DNA of 64,000 nt from Dissophora ornata (lineage: Eukaryota; Mortierellomycota; Mortierellomycetes; Mortierellales; Mortierellaceae), in the NCBI GenBank assembly GCA_025201705.1, contig MU616590.1, positions 28,590-92,589 of the forward strand. Reading direction: 5' to 3'. This document shows, in pieces, positions 35,602 through 46,820 of this stretch. Under the pieces are notes generated by a model that had not been told where the DNA came from, did no database searches, and saw only the letters and a list, made by a program, of their open reading frames with translations. Numbering within the stretch: position 1 is the stretch's first letter; every line of letters starts with the position of its first letter. The position numbers and the translations under genes were made by a program.

Positions 35602-37108
35602 TAAGCAGCATAGACAGCATTTGTTCCCGCAACAACGAAATAGGACAAAAAACATGAAGAAAGCGAGTTGTCCGTAATGGGCAGCATTGTTTGCGGTGCT
35701 CGAACTTGTATTTGCCATGTCCACGCCATATAATCGCTGTGCCAGTGAAGATTCATGCAGTGAGGTCCTCCTGGGAAATGGCGGAGTGTGGATCTTCAGG
35801 GCAAGATGTATCACGTGGATATAGGTTTCAGTTCTGTCGATCTTCCTCAACGCGTAATTGAACATAGTTCGTGTAATTGACCGTGCCCCACAAAAAAGAG
35901 TTTTGATTTTCGGGTCATTAACATGATCCCTGGCCAAACAAGCAGAATGGAAGGAATTGATAGGCAGGCACACAAGGGAATACGCAAAACAACAGAGTTG
36001 GAAGAGAGCCAACGTGCCTAAACAGAAGGTCCTATTTCCATCTTTCCCGTTCTATTGTATTAATAAAATATGGACAATAAAAAATGAGATGGGCCGACGA
36101 TGTACTGCTGAACTGCATTGAGACCTGTCACTGCTCTCAGCCCTTTTATCATGCTCTGTCAACAGTGTCAAGGGCGAAACGCTCAGGTGGTCATATGCCC
36201 CCTGTGGGATATTGCCATATACACATGCTCTCGGGACGACTGGCTGTGGGTGCACAGTATTCGTTGTCTTGTGCCTCATTTTTATCTCTCAATCTGTTTC
36301 TCTTGGTCTGCCCTTTTTAGGGCTGGCTAAATACCAGATTTCATACATCCTTTTGGAAATGATACAATTTCTCTTGGACGGGCTACCAAGGTAGGCAATC
36401 CAATCGCCATCCCGAGCGAGATAACGATCGTGAGAGACGAGAGTGAGAGAAATTGGAAGGAGCGATGGTGAGAAAAGGAAAGACGGCGAGGATGGCGGTT
36501 TAATCTCTTTACTGGTTCACTTTTTTCTTCCCTTGTGATGTTGCCCACCGTCCATTGATCTTTATTGGCTTCGGGGATGAATGCTCATCAGAACTCGAAC
36601 CAAAGTATTAAAAAAATGTAAGAAGGCCAACCGTGAATATATATAACGACTCTTTGGCCTCACTCCCGCTTCATTTTTCCTTTTCCTCAGTTCTTCCGCC
36701 CTCCAACCAAATCCCCCTACTCATCCCACCTGGTCCTTGAGCCTTTCCCGCCAGCCGCTGTCCAAAACAACTTACACAAGCATCTCTTCACAGCTCCGCG
36801 CAATCAGGTACGACCAGAGAGCTCACGCTCCGGAAAATATATTTCCTTCAGGCCCACAGACACGCATAAATGTGAACGGGGGATTTTTGCGAGTTGCAGC
36901 AACACTCCCACTTTCTAGACATTTCTCCTCCGGACTTCATTGTTCTAGCCCCTAACCAGCAAACGCAACTCTTTCAACGCCACCCAGTCTAGATTCTTCA
37001 TATTTATTTGATCCTCCTCTCCCTCTTCTCATACACTTCCTTTCTTCAAAAATTCCGCTCCTAAACGTGTCGCGCCTCACGACGTTGTTCTGGCCCAAGC
37101 AACAGACC
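35602..37108. promoter_or_regulatory. Intergenic region with carbonic anhydrase promoter
   Basis: The first kilobase has no supported gene. A TATATATAA element at 36638-36646 lies about 460 nt before the carbonic anhydrase ATG and is followed by pyrimidine-rich DNA (36660-36730, 37005-37060). The long leader could hold a 5' UTR intron (a CAGGTACGACC donor-like site at 36807), but I cannot confirm it. Confidence 0.5.
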
Positions 37109-38211
37109 ATGTCATCCGCATCTGATATTCAAAAGTCCACCACTGAGGTCGACATCGTCGTCCCTGATATCGCAAGTCAAGTCGGGTCTCTCGCGATCAG
37201 CACTGTCACTCCGGTTAAGATGGAAACAAAACACACCCGCCCACACCATCATCACCTTCTCCACAAGTACCACAGCAATGATGATATGAATGAAGTGCCG
37301 GACCAGGATGATAATGATGAAGATGAAGATGCCTGCTGTCCAAGGTCTCCTATCACATTCGGACCGAGCCCCACGGTCGGAAGTGAGCATGGTCTGGCCC
37401 GTCTTTTGAAGAACAACCGCATGTGGTCCAAGGCCATTCGCGAGCGCCAACCCGATTTCTTTGAGAAGTGCTCCAAGGGCCAACAGCCAAAGGTATTCTG
37501 GATCGGTTGTTCCGATTCGCGTGTTCCAGAGAACGAACTCCTCCAACTTGGTAAGAGAGCATGAATAATGTGTTTGAACAGAATAATGTGTTTGAACACA
37601 AAGCATGCCATCGTTTTTCTTTTTTTATGTCAGCCCTGCACCGAAACTAAACTCAAAAAAAAAAAAAAAAATCTTTGCCCCAACTTTATCTAATTGCAGC
37701 CCCTGGCGAGGTCTTCACGCACCGCAATATCGCCAACGTTGTTGTCAGCACGGATTTGAACTGCCTCTCCGTTCTCCAGTATGCAGTCGATGTCCTCAAG
37801 GTCGAGAATGTCGTCGTCTGCGGTCACTACGGCTGTGGCGGTGTCGCTGCCGCATTAGGCGATCACTCTTATGGACTCATCGACCACTGGCTCGCCAACA
37901 TCAAAGAGGTGAGACAGCAACATCACCAGAACCTTGACAGCATCCAGGATCTGGAGGAGAGGAACCGGGCACTCGTTGAGATCAATTGCCGTAACTCGGT
38001 CTTGACGGTCGCCAAATCACCCATCATGAAGGCTGCTTGGGATCGTGGGCAGTCTGTGGGGATCATTGGTATGGTCTACGATATCCAGACAGGCCTGTTG
38101 TCGGAGCTTGGGTACCATGTCAACAGCGCTGAGGACTTGGCGACTCATTTGAAAGTTGACTCGGATGCCTTGTTTGTAGCTCGTAAAGAGCAACCGCTCC
38201 AGGTGGTCTAG
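37109..38211 (+). CDS. Beta-class carbonic anhydrase
   Basis: Interconverts CO2 and bicarbonate with zinc. Two exons, 37109-37550 and 37700-38211, giving 317 residues. Zinc and catalytic residues are all present: Cys134 and the Asp136/Arg138 dyad (CSDSR), and His190 and Cys193 (GHYGCGG). The flanking FWIGCSDSRVPEN, EVFTHRNIAN and IGMVYDIQTG are typical of fungal beta enzymes. Residues 1-100 are an extra N-terminal region with HTRPHHHHLLHKYH, an Asp/Glu run and CCP, far longer than the core needs. The upstream in-frame codon is GTG, so ATG 37109 is the start. The intron carries an exact 18-bp duplication and a poly-A run. AATAAA lies at 38368. Confidence 0.93.
37229..37342 (+). other. His- and Asp/Glu-rich extension of the carbonic anhydrase
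   Basis: Codons 41-78 encode seven His (42, 46-49, 52, 55), then about 13 Asp/Glu within 20 residues and Cys76-Cys77. The composition suggests metal binding or pH sensing; this is inference. Confidence 0.6.
37563..37598. repeat. Exact 18-bp tandem duplication in carbonic anhydrase intron
   Basis: GAATAATGTGTTTGAACA occurs twice, end to end, 12 nt after the splice donor. Confidence 0.9.
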
Positions 38212-38911
38212 GGTTCCCTTTCCTTGACAATTTTTTTTAATTTTAGAGTCATGAAGCATTCCAAAAATTAGTCAACCAGAGACCTCCCCCCTTCCAAACC
38301 CTCCTCACCTCCCAACTTGTGTATACAAACAGACCTTGTACAGCTTCATCCTTTACTAAAAAAACAAAATAAAAAAAGATTCTTGCCCAACAATCTATCT
38401 TTTGGCATTTCATAACGGGAAGCCCTGCATAGCCATACCTCTGTAAAAAGGCCTTTGACAAACAGAAAACACCCCAAAAGATTATGCGCTCTAGACCCAT
38501 CCTGTTCCCGCGCTAAAAGAAGAGTACAAGTTCGGCTGATGAAATGCTCAGTCCGAAACTCCAAATTGGTGCACTCCTCTGCAGATGTACAAACACTACA
38601 AAGAAAAAAGAAGGAAGCGTTTTGTACTCCCCTACTCCACTCCATTTTGCATACAAAAAAAAAAAAAAAAGCACGCCTTTGGCCATTACGACACCTTCTT
38701 GTAAAAGGACACACTAGCCTGCGACATCGTCTTCCACCATCATCCACATTCACTAAATACTGTCCGCTTAGTTTGCACATTTTCTTATTTATTTAATTAT
38801 TTACATCAGGTTCGACAAAAAACCACTTTTGTGCGAGGTCAAGACCGTGCCCTCTTTTCCAAGAGGCAGTTTTTTTTTCTTTCGTTCTGGCTAGAACAAC
38901 ATCCTTCCTCT
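38212..38911. other. Convergent 3' intergenic region
   Basis: Lies between the stops of carbonic anhydrase and the LUD-domain gene. A/T runs, including 16 A at about 38656-38671, and poly(A)-signal-like sequences. No gene. Confidence 0.5.
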
Positions 38912-40074
38912 TTAGTATCCAAGAGCCTCGTTAACGATGATGATCTGGATGCGGTTGGCATTGAAGGGGTTCGCCTTACGGATCACTTCGTAGTGAGTGA
39001 TCGCAGAAGCTGGCAAACCGTACGCGATCCTCACACGGGCGCTCTCCAAAGGCAGCGCAAACTCCTGCTGACGCTTCCAAGCCTCATGTTCATCCTTCAC
39101 GATCTTGTTGGAACCTGCAACGACGATGACGTTCGCGGAGCCGTAGGCAACACCCCCCACCTTGGATCCTGAAAGATCGCCGTGGGAGATGTGGCCAGTT
39201 TCGGAAATGGCCGCCACAGATGTCAGGTAATAATCGACAGTCGAGCCGAGAGTGCGACGGAGCTCAGCTTGCTTGGCGGGATCCTTCTCGGCAAGGATCT
39301 CACCGTGGACGTTCTTCCAGGGAGTCTGGCCTTTGATATATGTAATGAAACCGATCTATGTGTGTGTTTTGCATGGAGGTGGGTGGGTGGGAAGGAGGGA
39401 TGAGAAACAGAGGGATGAGAAACAGAGGGATGAGAAACAGAGGGATGTGGATGTGGATGCAGGTGTGGGATGGAATTAGGTTTTGTCAGTTTTATCCCAA
39501 TCCGCTAAGAAAATACGTAGAAAATCATGTCTGTGGGACAAGTTCACAACGGCATCGTAGATCAGCTATGACAGCTGTTAATATAATTACCTCCTCCAAG
39601 GTGGTCGAATGGGCATTGTTGATAGAAGTGCCCTAAGGGTTAGAAAAGACATATGTGAGCTGGGCATGAGTATTCGACATCATTGTAACTGTCTGCTTCC
39701 ATTTTTTTTCTCTCTCTCCCAAACCGTGAGAATATTTTTTCCTCCATGCATGGCAAAAAAAAAGATAGTGAACGCGAACAAGCTGTCCCCTCAATTGAGA
39801 AAGTGTGGCGATTGAGAGACCGCGCGTGCATTAAGAAATAGAGAATGAACCTTACAGCTGGGATCAAGTTCTTGATGGCCTCAAAGGCATCGTGGCGGGT
39901 GTTGACGAGGTGCACTTTGAATCCATTAGCCTCAAGTCCAGCCTTGGCCGCATTGACGCGCTCAGCAGAGGCGGCCTTTGCAAAGTGGGACGAGGTCAAG
40001 GAAGTGATCTCCTTGTCACTCTTGGTGAGCTCTGCAAAGGTCTCGGCAAGGTTGGTGTTCTCAGGGGCAGTCAT
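38912..40074 (-). CDS. LUD-domain (LutC/YkgG-like) protein
   Basis: Three exons (complement): 40074-39856, 39632-39591, 39355-38912, giving 234 residues. N-terminal helices (TFAELTKSDKEITSL) are followed by AAKAGLEANGFKVHLV, the INNAHSTTLEE motif and DPAKQAELRRTL. The fold end is GSANVIVVAGSNKIV, ARVRIAYGLPASAI and ANPFNANRIQIIIVNE. This matches proteins with a single LUD domain. Bacterial relatives (LutC) take part in lactate oxidation; eukaryotic stand-alone members have no established reaction. Exon 2 is only 42 nt. Intron 2 carries a 15-bp minisatellite. A TATA box lies 111 nt upstream of the ATG. Confidence 0.82.
39396..39447. repeat. 15-bp minisatellite in LUD gene intron 2
   Basis: AGGGATGAGAAACAG is repeated three times exactly (39396-39440) and then degenerates into AGGGATG and GGATGT copies. 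Confidence 0.9.
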
Positions 40075-40184
40075 TGTAATTGCTATTTTGTGCTTGAAGG
40101 GAGAGGAAATTCTTGCTGCTTGTCAAGTGCGGTGCAGGGATGTGTTGGAGATAAGAAAAAAAAGGTGATGGTGGACCTGCGACT

Positions 40185-40193
40185 CTTTTTATA
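40185..40193 (-). promoter_or_regulatory. TATA box of the LUD-domain gene
   Basis: TATAAAAAG on the minus strand, 111 nt before the ATG at 40074. Confidence 0.6.
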
Positions 40194-40632
40194 GTCTATC
40201 GACCATTCTCCCCCTTGGACCAAGGAGAATGCGAAGAGACGTTTCTCATCCGCAAAGCCACACGCGATACCAGGAAGCCACTCGAATTTGTCAGTGGTGT
40301 GAAATGGAGGCGCGAGCGCGTCATATTTTCAGTTGCGAACTACTCCTGCTTGCGCACTATGTCGCGATCAGCTGTTGTTCCTGACGTGATTGATGAATCT
40401 CCACTCGGAACGCTGACGCAAATGGGGCCAATGAAACCTGTCCCTCCAGCCAACAATTCAACTCGTCATGATAGTCGTAGAGAGCGAGGTAGCGAATCGT
40501 GAATAAATGATGTTTATTTTTGGGAACGAAGTGATGAAATGTTATCGGGAAAATGAGGTTTCATTATGTATCCATGTTGGGGGAGGACGCAAAAAACAAG
40601 AACGAAGAACAGAGATAGACGTCGCAGTAATT
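40194..40632. other. Intergenic region between LUD and KGD2 genes
   Basis: Upstream flank of the LUD gene and 3' flank of KGD2, both on the minus strand. No gene. Confidence 0.4.
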
Positions 40633-42930
40633 TTAAACATCCAACAACAGGCGGGCGGGGTCCTCGATGGCTTCCTTCAACTTGACCAAGAACGTAGTGG
40701 CCTCACGTCCATCAATGATGCGGTGGTCGTAGGTAAGGGCAATGTACATCATAGGACGAATCTCGATCTTGCCGTCGACGACCACAGCTCTCTCCTTGAT
40801 CGCGTGCATACCCAAGATGGCGCTCTGGGGCATGTTGATAATGGGGGTGCCCATCATCGAGCCAAAGACGCCACCGTTCGAGATAGTGAACGTACCGCCG
40901 CTCAAATCCTCGATGGCAATCTGGCCGTCACGGGCCTTGGCACCATACTGGGCAATGCTCTTCTCGACCTCGACAAACGACAAGCTCTCGGCATTGCGGA
41001 TGACGGGGGTGACGAGACCCTTAGGGGTGGCAACAGCAACAGAGACATCGACATAGTCGTTGTAGATGATGTTGTCGCCCTCGATCCTAGCATTAACAGC
41101 GGGCAACTCCTTGAGGGCGTGGCACGAGGCCTTGACAAAGGCAGACATGAATCCGAGCTTGACGTTGTGCTTCTTCAGGACAGCATCCTTGTAGTTGGCA
41201 CGAAGCTTCATCAAGTTGCTCATATCGACCTCGTTGAAAGTGGTGAGCGAGGCAGCATTCTCCTGAGACTGCTTCAGGCGTCTGGCGATCGTCTGGCGCA
41301 TACGGTTCATCTTGACACTGCGCTCCTCTCGGCTGAAAGCAACAGGGGCAGAGGGGGCCTCGGCGGCGGGTTTTGATGGAGCAGCAGCCTCTTTCTTAGG
41401 CTGCTCCTTCTTGGGCTCCTCCTTCTTAGGTGCCTCCTTCTTGGGCTCCTCCTTCTTGGATTCCTCCTTCTTGGGCTCCACCTTCTTGGGCTCTTCCTTT
41501 GTAGGGGCAGCGCCTGGTTGTGTAGATGAATAGGTTAGTACAACATTGCAATCACAGGGTTACCGTGCATCATACTCACGCTAATAAAAAATCATTCTCA
41601 CCTCCAGCAGGGGCATCTCCGAGCTCAAGCTTGAAGAGATCGGCACCGACAGCGACGGTCTCCTCCTCCTTGGCAAACAACTCGACAATGATGCCAGACT
41701 TGGGTGAGTTGACGGCGACGTCGACCTACAAAAGAAAAATATCCACCAAAGTGAGTAAGTATCGACTTTATTACACGGAAAGTCCACTGCGGAATAGTGG
41801 ATGAATCGATCTTGCAGAATCCCGGTTGTCCGAAAAAGACCATTCCCACGCGTACAGTTCGAGAGGATCTGCTGAAAAAAAAAATATGTCATCTGATCCA
41901 AGATCATTCGCCACTTCGCAATGTTTGTAACGCTCCAGGACAGCACGTTTCTTTCGTCCCGCAGCCCGAGTACTGACAATAAACCGTGGTTTCCATTCCG
42001 AGTCCCCCATCCAGTTCCATGTCTACCACCGTTCAAAGAAGCGGTGCGGGCTCTGATCAAACAACGGCGGTTTTGGGGAGGAACGTATGGCCGTCTCATT
42101 TTTTTTATCCACCGCGACAGGGCCGATCAGCCGCTTTGGGGTTGTTTGAATTCAGCATTACCTTGTCAGTCTCAATGGTGGCAACCTCCTCGTCCAAGGC
42201 AACAAAGTCGCCAACCTCTATTGAACCCAATTTAGGATTTTTCGGATCAGTTTCTTTTTCGGGTTCGTTGATTCATTCTTTGAATTGCGCAACTTTCCCC
42301 GTTTGCTCCATGAGGAAGACCGTTCCATGAAATTACTACGTACTCTTGTTCCACTGCTTCAAGGAGCCTTCCGAGATAGAGTCGGCCATGTGGGGGACCT
42401 TGACGACGTAGTCAGCTGTCGATCAGGAGAGCAACCGGCGAGGGACAAGACAAGGATCAATATCATTTATTCTTCTGCCATCATGCACTCGTAGTCTTGG
42501 AAACAGACAACGAGCGGCATCGTTGCATCCATAGCAATTGAACAAGCGATAGCTCTCAAGTTCAGCAGAGACTTACCATAGTATCTGACCTGGGCACGGA
42601 AAGGGGAGCTACAAGGAAGAAAGCCGACGGTTTCACACCCGGCGTCGGTGCCATTGTGAGTGACGCGTACTTGAATTTACCCACGATTAACGCAGATCAG
42701 CCAGAGGCGGCGGCCATGAAAACACAGAGCACGGCTGTAGCCAGCGCTGGTTTTTTCTTTTACCTGAGGCGCTGAGTAGAGACAGCGGTGGCGGCAGCAG
42801 CATTGATGGACAACTGGCGACGAGCACTCAGGGTCGCGGGGGAGGAGAGAAGTGTGGAGGTCTTGGAGAAGGCAGCAGCCAGGGGAGCAGCCAGGCGAGC
42901 GGCAGGTTTTGAGCGCACAGCGGAGATCAT
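40633..42930 (-). CDS. KGD2: Dihydrolipoyllysine succinyltransferase, E2 of 2-oxoglutarate dehydrogenase
   Basis: Mitochondrial TCA-cycle enzyme that transfers succinyl groups from lipoate to CoA. Six exons (complement): 42930-42764, 42608-42577, 42415-42344, 42217-42162, 41725-41602, 41513-40633, giving 443 residues. A basic Ala/Ser/Leu-rich presequence (about 1-60) precedes the lipoyl domain, with [12 protein letters not shown] and the lipoylated lysine in ETDK (K109). Next is a linker of about seven K-K-E-E/Q/A-P-K repeats (about 152-190). The catalytic domain holds [37 protein letters not shown] and the active-site His414/Asp418 (YDHRIIDG). There is no peripheral-subunit-binding domain, which is normal for eukaryotic E2o. 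Five introns fall within the first 150 codons. Confidence 0.95.
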
Positions 42931-44024
42931 TGTGATGGAGGGGGGGGAGGGGATTTGAATGTGAGATTAGGAGGGGAGAGGGATGGTGATGTTGGGGAGG
43001 GAATGGAAGAGAATGGAGAGAAGAGAAGGGAGACGGGCGGAAGTGGTATGGAGGGGCAGTTTTCGAGTCCAGTCAGAGTCCGCGAGGGATTTGTTTACAA
43101 AAGACGCACTGTACTCAATTCAATTTATTTTTGACGGAATTGAATTGAAGGGACGGCAATTTTCATTCCCCCAGTCGGCAGATAGAGAAAGCGGTGCAAG
43201 CATGCATGTGTATAAAAAGAGCAAGTGTGTGCCAGGACGGATGTCCCCTCCTGGCAGTGGCTGCTGCTTTTGTCCACACGCGTCGGCATTCTTGCTACGG
43301 CACACAGCGGTTTGTTGTTGTTGTGGGGTAGCACTCGCCCCCACATGTGGCGAGGAGGTTTTGCCCCAAAGTCCGGAGAGGGTATCTCTTTCCTGGATGG
43401 CGTGTGAAGAATGCGTCCGGATATGGAAAGAGGGCCGAACTCACGTCAAGCGACGTCACAATCGCACTTTCGTATTTTGAAGTCGCGTCTTTTTTTTCCA
43501 TACTCCACATCCTAGTCGCTCAGGAGGTCGCAACCCCCTCCCTGCATCCTCGAGGGCCGAGAAAAAACACAGGGCTCCAACAGGGTGGACGTGATTCCGT
43601 GACAGACTCCAATGGTGGATAGGTCCGCACCCAACGTTGAACGCCCCGCGTTTCAATGCAGCTTATGATAAAGCCGGTGATGTCGATTGCTTTTTTGGAA
43701 GTAGAAGACAGACATGATCCGGTGTCGGTCTCCTCCTCTCTAAAACCACCCGCATTGACATCACCCTTTATTTATCTTCATCTTTCCTCCCTCGACTCCT
43801 CCCTCATGGCTGTGTTCATTTGGACTGACCACGGTTGTATCCTGAGAAGTGGAGGTGGAAGGGAATAAAAAGCCGACAGGATCTTCTGACGTCTTTCCCT
43901 TTTTTCTCTCTCTCTCATCTTCATCTTCAAGCTATCACACGATTTATCTCTACTCTACACACATTTCATTTTTTGTAGGCATCCTTTCACCGCGATTCGC
44001 AATCAACACATATATCATTTCAAC
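42931..44024. promoter_or_regulatory. Divergent intergenic region (KGD2 / small protein gene)
   Basis: Purine-rich DNA at 42940-43040 is the KGD2 CT-rich leader on the minus strand. TATAAAAAG at 43211-43219 and AATAAAAAG near 43865 are plus-strand TATA candidates; the second lies 160 nt before the ATG at 44025. No other gene. Confidence 0.45.
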
Positions 44025-44682
44025 ATGACAGCTTCCTCAGAACAGGTATGCTCCTGCTTTATTATTCTAGGGCACTATTTCTAGTCAGAAACATGAAATG
44101 GGTGATGATTGCTCATGCTTCCTGAACCTACTTTTCTCCCCCTCAAGATCGTCATGCACCAGAACAAAGACATGAAAGACACGATTGCTTCCATAGCATC
44201 TTTCAGCAATAGCAACATCTCAGGAACAAAGAGAAGCAGCGGCATGCACAGTCCAGCCCGATCCATCAAGTCAGAACGACGACCCTCTTTCTCGATCACC
44301 CTCCCTTCTTCCGCCTCCAGGAGTAGTTTTCTCAATGGCAAGTCCATTACCGTCTCTGACGAGGATAGCCAATCTTCAAACACTGCTGCGTCAGGCTTTA
44401 GAACAGCTCGACGGCCCAGCGTGCACTTTAACCCAGGTTTGTTTCAAGAATGTGTTCAGATCTCATCTCCGAGAAAGGGACTACGTACTGCGACACAGTT
44501 TAAGGAACTCAAAGCACTAACCAACCTTGATGAATTCATTCTTGCTTGATGCGATGGTTGTGATGGCAGGCGAGGATGACAGTTTGTTAAATCACGAAGC
44601 GAAGAATGGCCTACCAAAGACGCCGTATCCGACAACGGGTGAAGAACAAGAGCGGATTCAGAGCTCGCTGTTCAAGCAGTGA
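44025..44682 (+). CDS. Small Ser-rich protein with RRPS phospho-motifs
   Basis: Three exons, 44025-44045, 44148-44436 and 44570-44682, giving 140 residues. The protein is hydrophilic, without TM or signal peptide. It holds two RRPS motifs (SERRPSFSI and ARRPSVHFNPG), which fit basophilic kinases such as PKA, and a C-terminal segment PKTPYPTTGEEQERIQSSLFK. The first exon is only 21 nt (MTASSEQ). The exon phases and a consensus acceptor support the model. The family is not recognised. The compact phospho-motif layout resembles small regulators such as phosphatase inhibitors, but that is a guess. Confidence 0.58.
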
Positions 44683-44975
44683 CCGTGGTGAAGTCATTGC
44701 CTTCCTGGGCTTCAGCATTCTACTGCTCCTCCTCATTTTATCCTCGAGTCAGAAGCTATCCTTGACATCCAAATAGCTGAGCGATATTTTTTGTCGTACT
44801 TTGTACAGAACGACTCTTCCTTCTCGTTTCGTTTATGAATTCAATGAACCGGTTTCTTTTGTATGTATGAACTTTCTTTATATTTGGACATCAAAAGTAG
44901 GAACTGTAGACTACATGTGCATCAGAGGGTATCTGGAATGGGAAAAATGGGATAAAACTAACAAGAACAACTCAT

Positions 44976-46594
44976 TTACAATTCCCATGGGTCCTTAACA
45001 CCGCGTACCTGACGGTCCTTGCGGACTAACTCTGCCAGCTGCTTGAAGAAGGCCAGCTTATCTTCCCTTCTATACTGGGTCACACGCCCGCTCGTGCTCG
45101 GCATCACAAACATACGACTACCTCGAACACCTCCCCTGTATCTTGATTCCGATGACCCATTAGCCCGTGACTGAGTCCGTGCTCTTCCGCTCGAACTTTC
45201 TCCTTCGTACTGGTCTATCTTGACCTTAACGTCTTCTTCAGAATGCTCGGTCTTGATGCCATTCTTCTCGTCAATTTCCATCTTCATGGGGGGCGTCTCT
45301 CCAACCTCGGGTTTGATCGGCTTCTTTTTGTCCTCCTCAGGTTCCAGTTTGAGCCCAGCACTCTTCCTTTTTGAATCCTCGCGCTTAAATGGCGATGGTA
45401 CGCCCTCAGCTTCCAATTCATGCTCCAACATTTCCGCGCCAGGACCTCTTTCAAAGTATGGCGCTAAACGGTAACCTTCCGCCTCCAGATTATTCTGAAT
45501 CGCGTAGATTCCGCCATCGTCGTCATTATCATTTTGCCCCAAGACGGGGAAGTTTCCGTCCTCGACTTCATTATACCAGCTGACCCAAGCTGTCTGCAGC
45601 CCGAGGCCGACACCAGAGTACATGTCCCAAGCTTGCTTGCTCACAAAACACACGAACCTGGGGCGATACTTTTTGATCTTGGCCGTCAAGATGGGCGCAG
45701 CTGCGCGGCACTCAGCTACAGAGAGTTCGTCTCCCATTCTGGAGGGTCGGTCAACAAGGTTGGTTAGACCCATGTTGCAGATGGCAGGCAATGATCGATC
45801 GTCGTTGGGTCCAAGCCTGACGCCAGGTGGAAGTAGACCTGTGCCGCAGCAGTTCATGCAAAAACATAATAAAATAAAATACGATGGCGGCGTCAATTGA
45901 CACAAAAGAATATGGTGGAACATTCAGCCCAATTTTACGTGCTTGGTGGCAAATTAGAGTGAACATCCTTTCCCCCTCCTCGATTGACACCTACCACTGT
46001 CAGAAAGACATGGCCAAAAGTGGTTCGTGGGTCCAGCGAAATGATGGGAACGTTCGCTGCTCTTGACACCTGGATTGATTCCCACGAAAAGTACATCTAG
46101 ATCGTAGTCGATAATATCTGCGACCACTGTCAAATGGGCATACACCTCTGGCGAAGCATAGTTGCGGTTGCGACCCTGAGTCTTTACACGCTGTTAAAGA
46201 GCAATCAAATGAAGAGGGGTTCGTGTTAGCCTCGTCCCAGGCTAGCGCTTATACGAATCCTCGATGCAAAGAATAGAAAGGTAAACGTGGTGCTCACGAC
46301 GAGAGTCTCTTCTTTTTATACAACCTCCGCGGTGGGTCGCTTATGGTGTGGTCTCATCTTGATACTGTCGGCGCTAACAGCTCGAGCGTTGAGCAGCTGA
46401 GGTGTTGATATGGAGCCAGTCCTTTGACTCTTTCGAACGTGGGTCGTCAACTCTTTCGTATCTTCCTCAGTCTTGATCTGAATGGATGAGTGTGCACGCT
46501 TCTTGTCGTTCCGGGTGCCGTTACTGCCACTGCTGTTGCTACTCTCTCCGTTCTTGTGCGCAAACTTTGAGACTAACGTAGTGAATCCGGTCAT
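44976..46594 (-). CDS. G/T(U) mismatch-specific thymine DNA glycosylase
   Basis: Removes T or U opposite G in base-excision repair in the nucleus. Three exons (complement): 46594-46322, 46190-45995, 45838-44976, giving 443 residues. The catalytic core carries DVLFVGINPG (catalytic-site Asn130), HHFAGPTNHFWPCL and ICNMGLTNLVDRPSRM, then CFVSKQAWDMY, the MUG/TDG arrangement. The long C-terminal tail (about 290-443) is charged and holds a run of sites fitting psi-K-x-E at K308, K320, K332, K342 and K352; K41 near the N-terminus also fits. The donor of intron 1 could be either GTTGTA or GTATAA, three bases apart. It is divergent from NCE101 with 226 bp between ATGs. Confidence 0.92.
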
Positions 46595-46820
46595 TGTATA
46601 ATTGCGAGATAGGGTCTAAGGTGAAGTTGGGAGGACGGGAACTGGATGGGGAAGGAGTAAGAGTGCGGAATTGGACCGATGGGGATGGGGGCGACATGCA
46701 CACGCCGCATTCCAGAAGAAACATGGTGGCAAATTGGCGACAGTCACAGTTCGCCGAGACCTGACAACAGATTGAGCATGATCTCGCCGTGCATTCACAG
46801 GACCTGCCAAACATCCAATC
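46595..46820. promoter_or_regulatory. Short shared promoter, TDG / NCE101
   Basis: 226 bp separate the two divergent ATGs, so the core promoters must overlap or nearly touch. It contains GC-rich CCATCCCC-type sequence and no clear TATA box. Confidence 0.55.

Noticed and set aside
35214..35756. 180-codon minus-strand frame near 35.5 kb
   Set aside because: Overlaps the small membrane-protein gene in antisense; Val/Asp and Phe/Ser runs mirror its codons; no features of its own.
40507..41376. 289-codon plus-strand frame over KGD2
   Set aside because: Antisense shadow of the strongly supported E2 catalytic exon.
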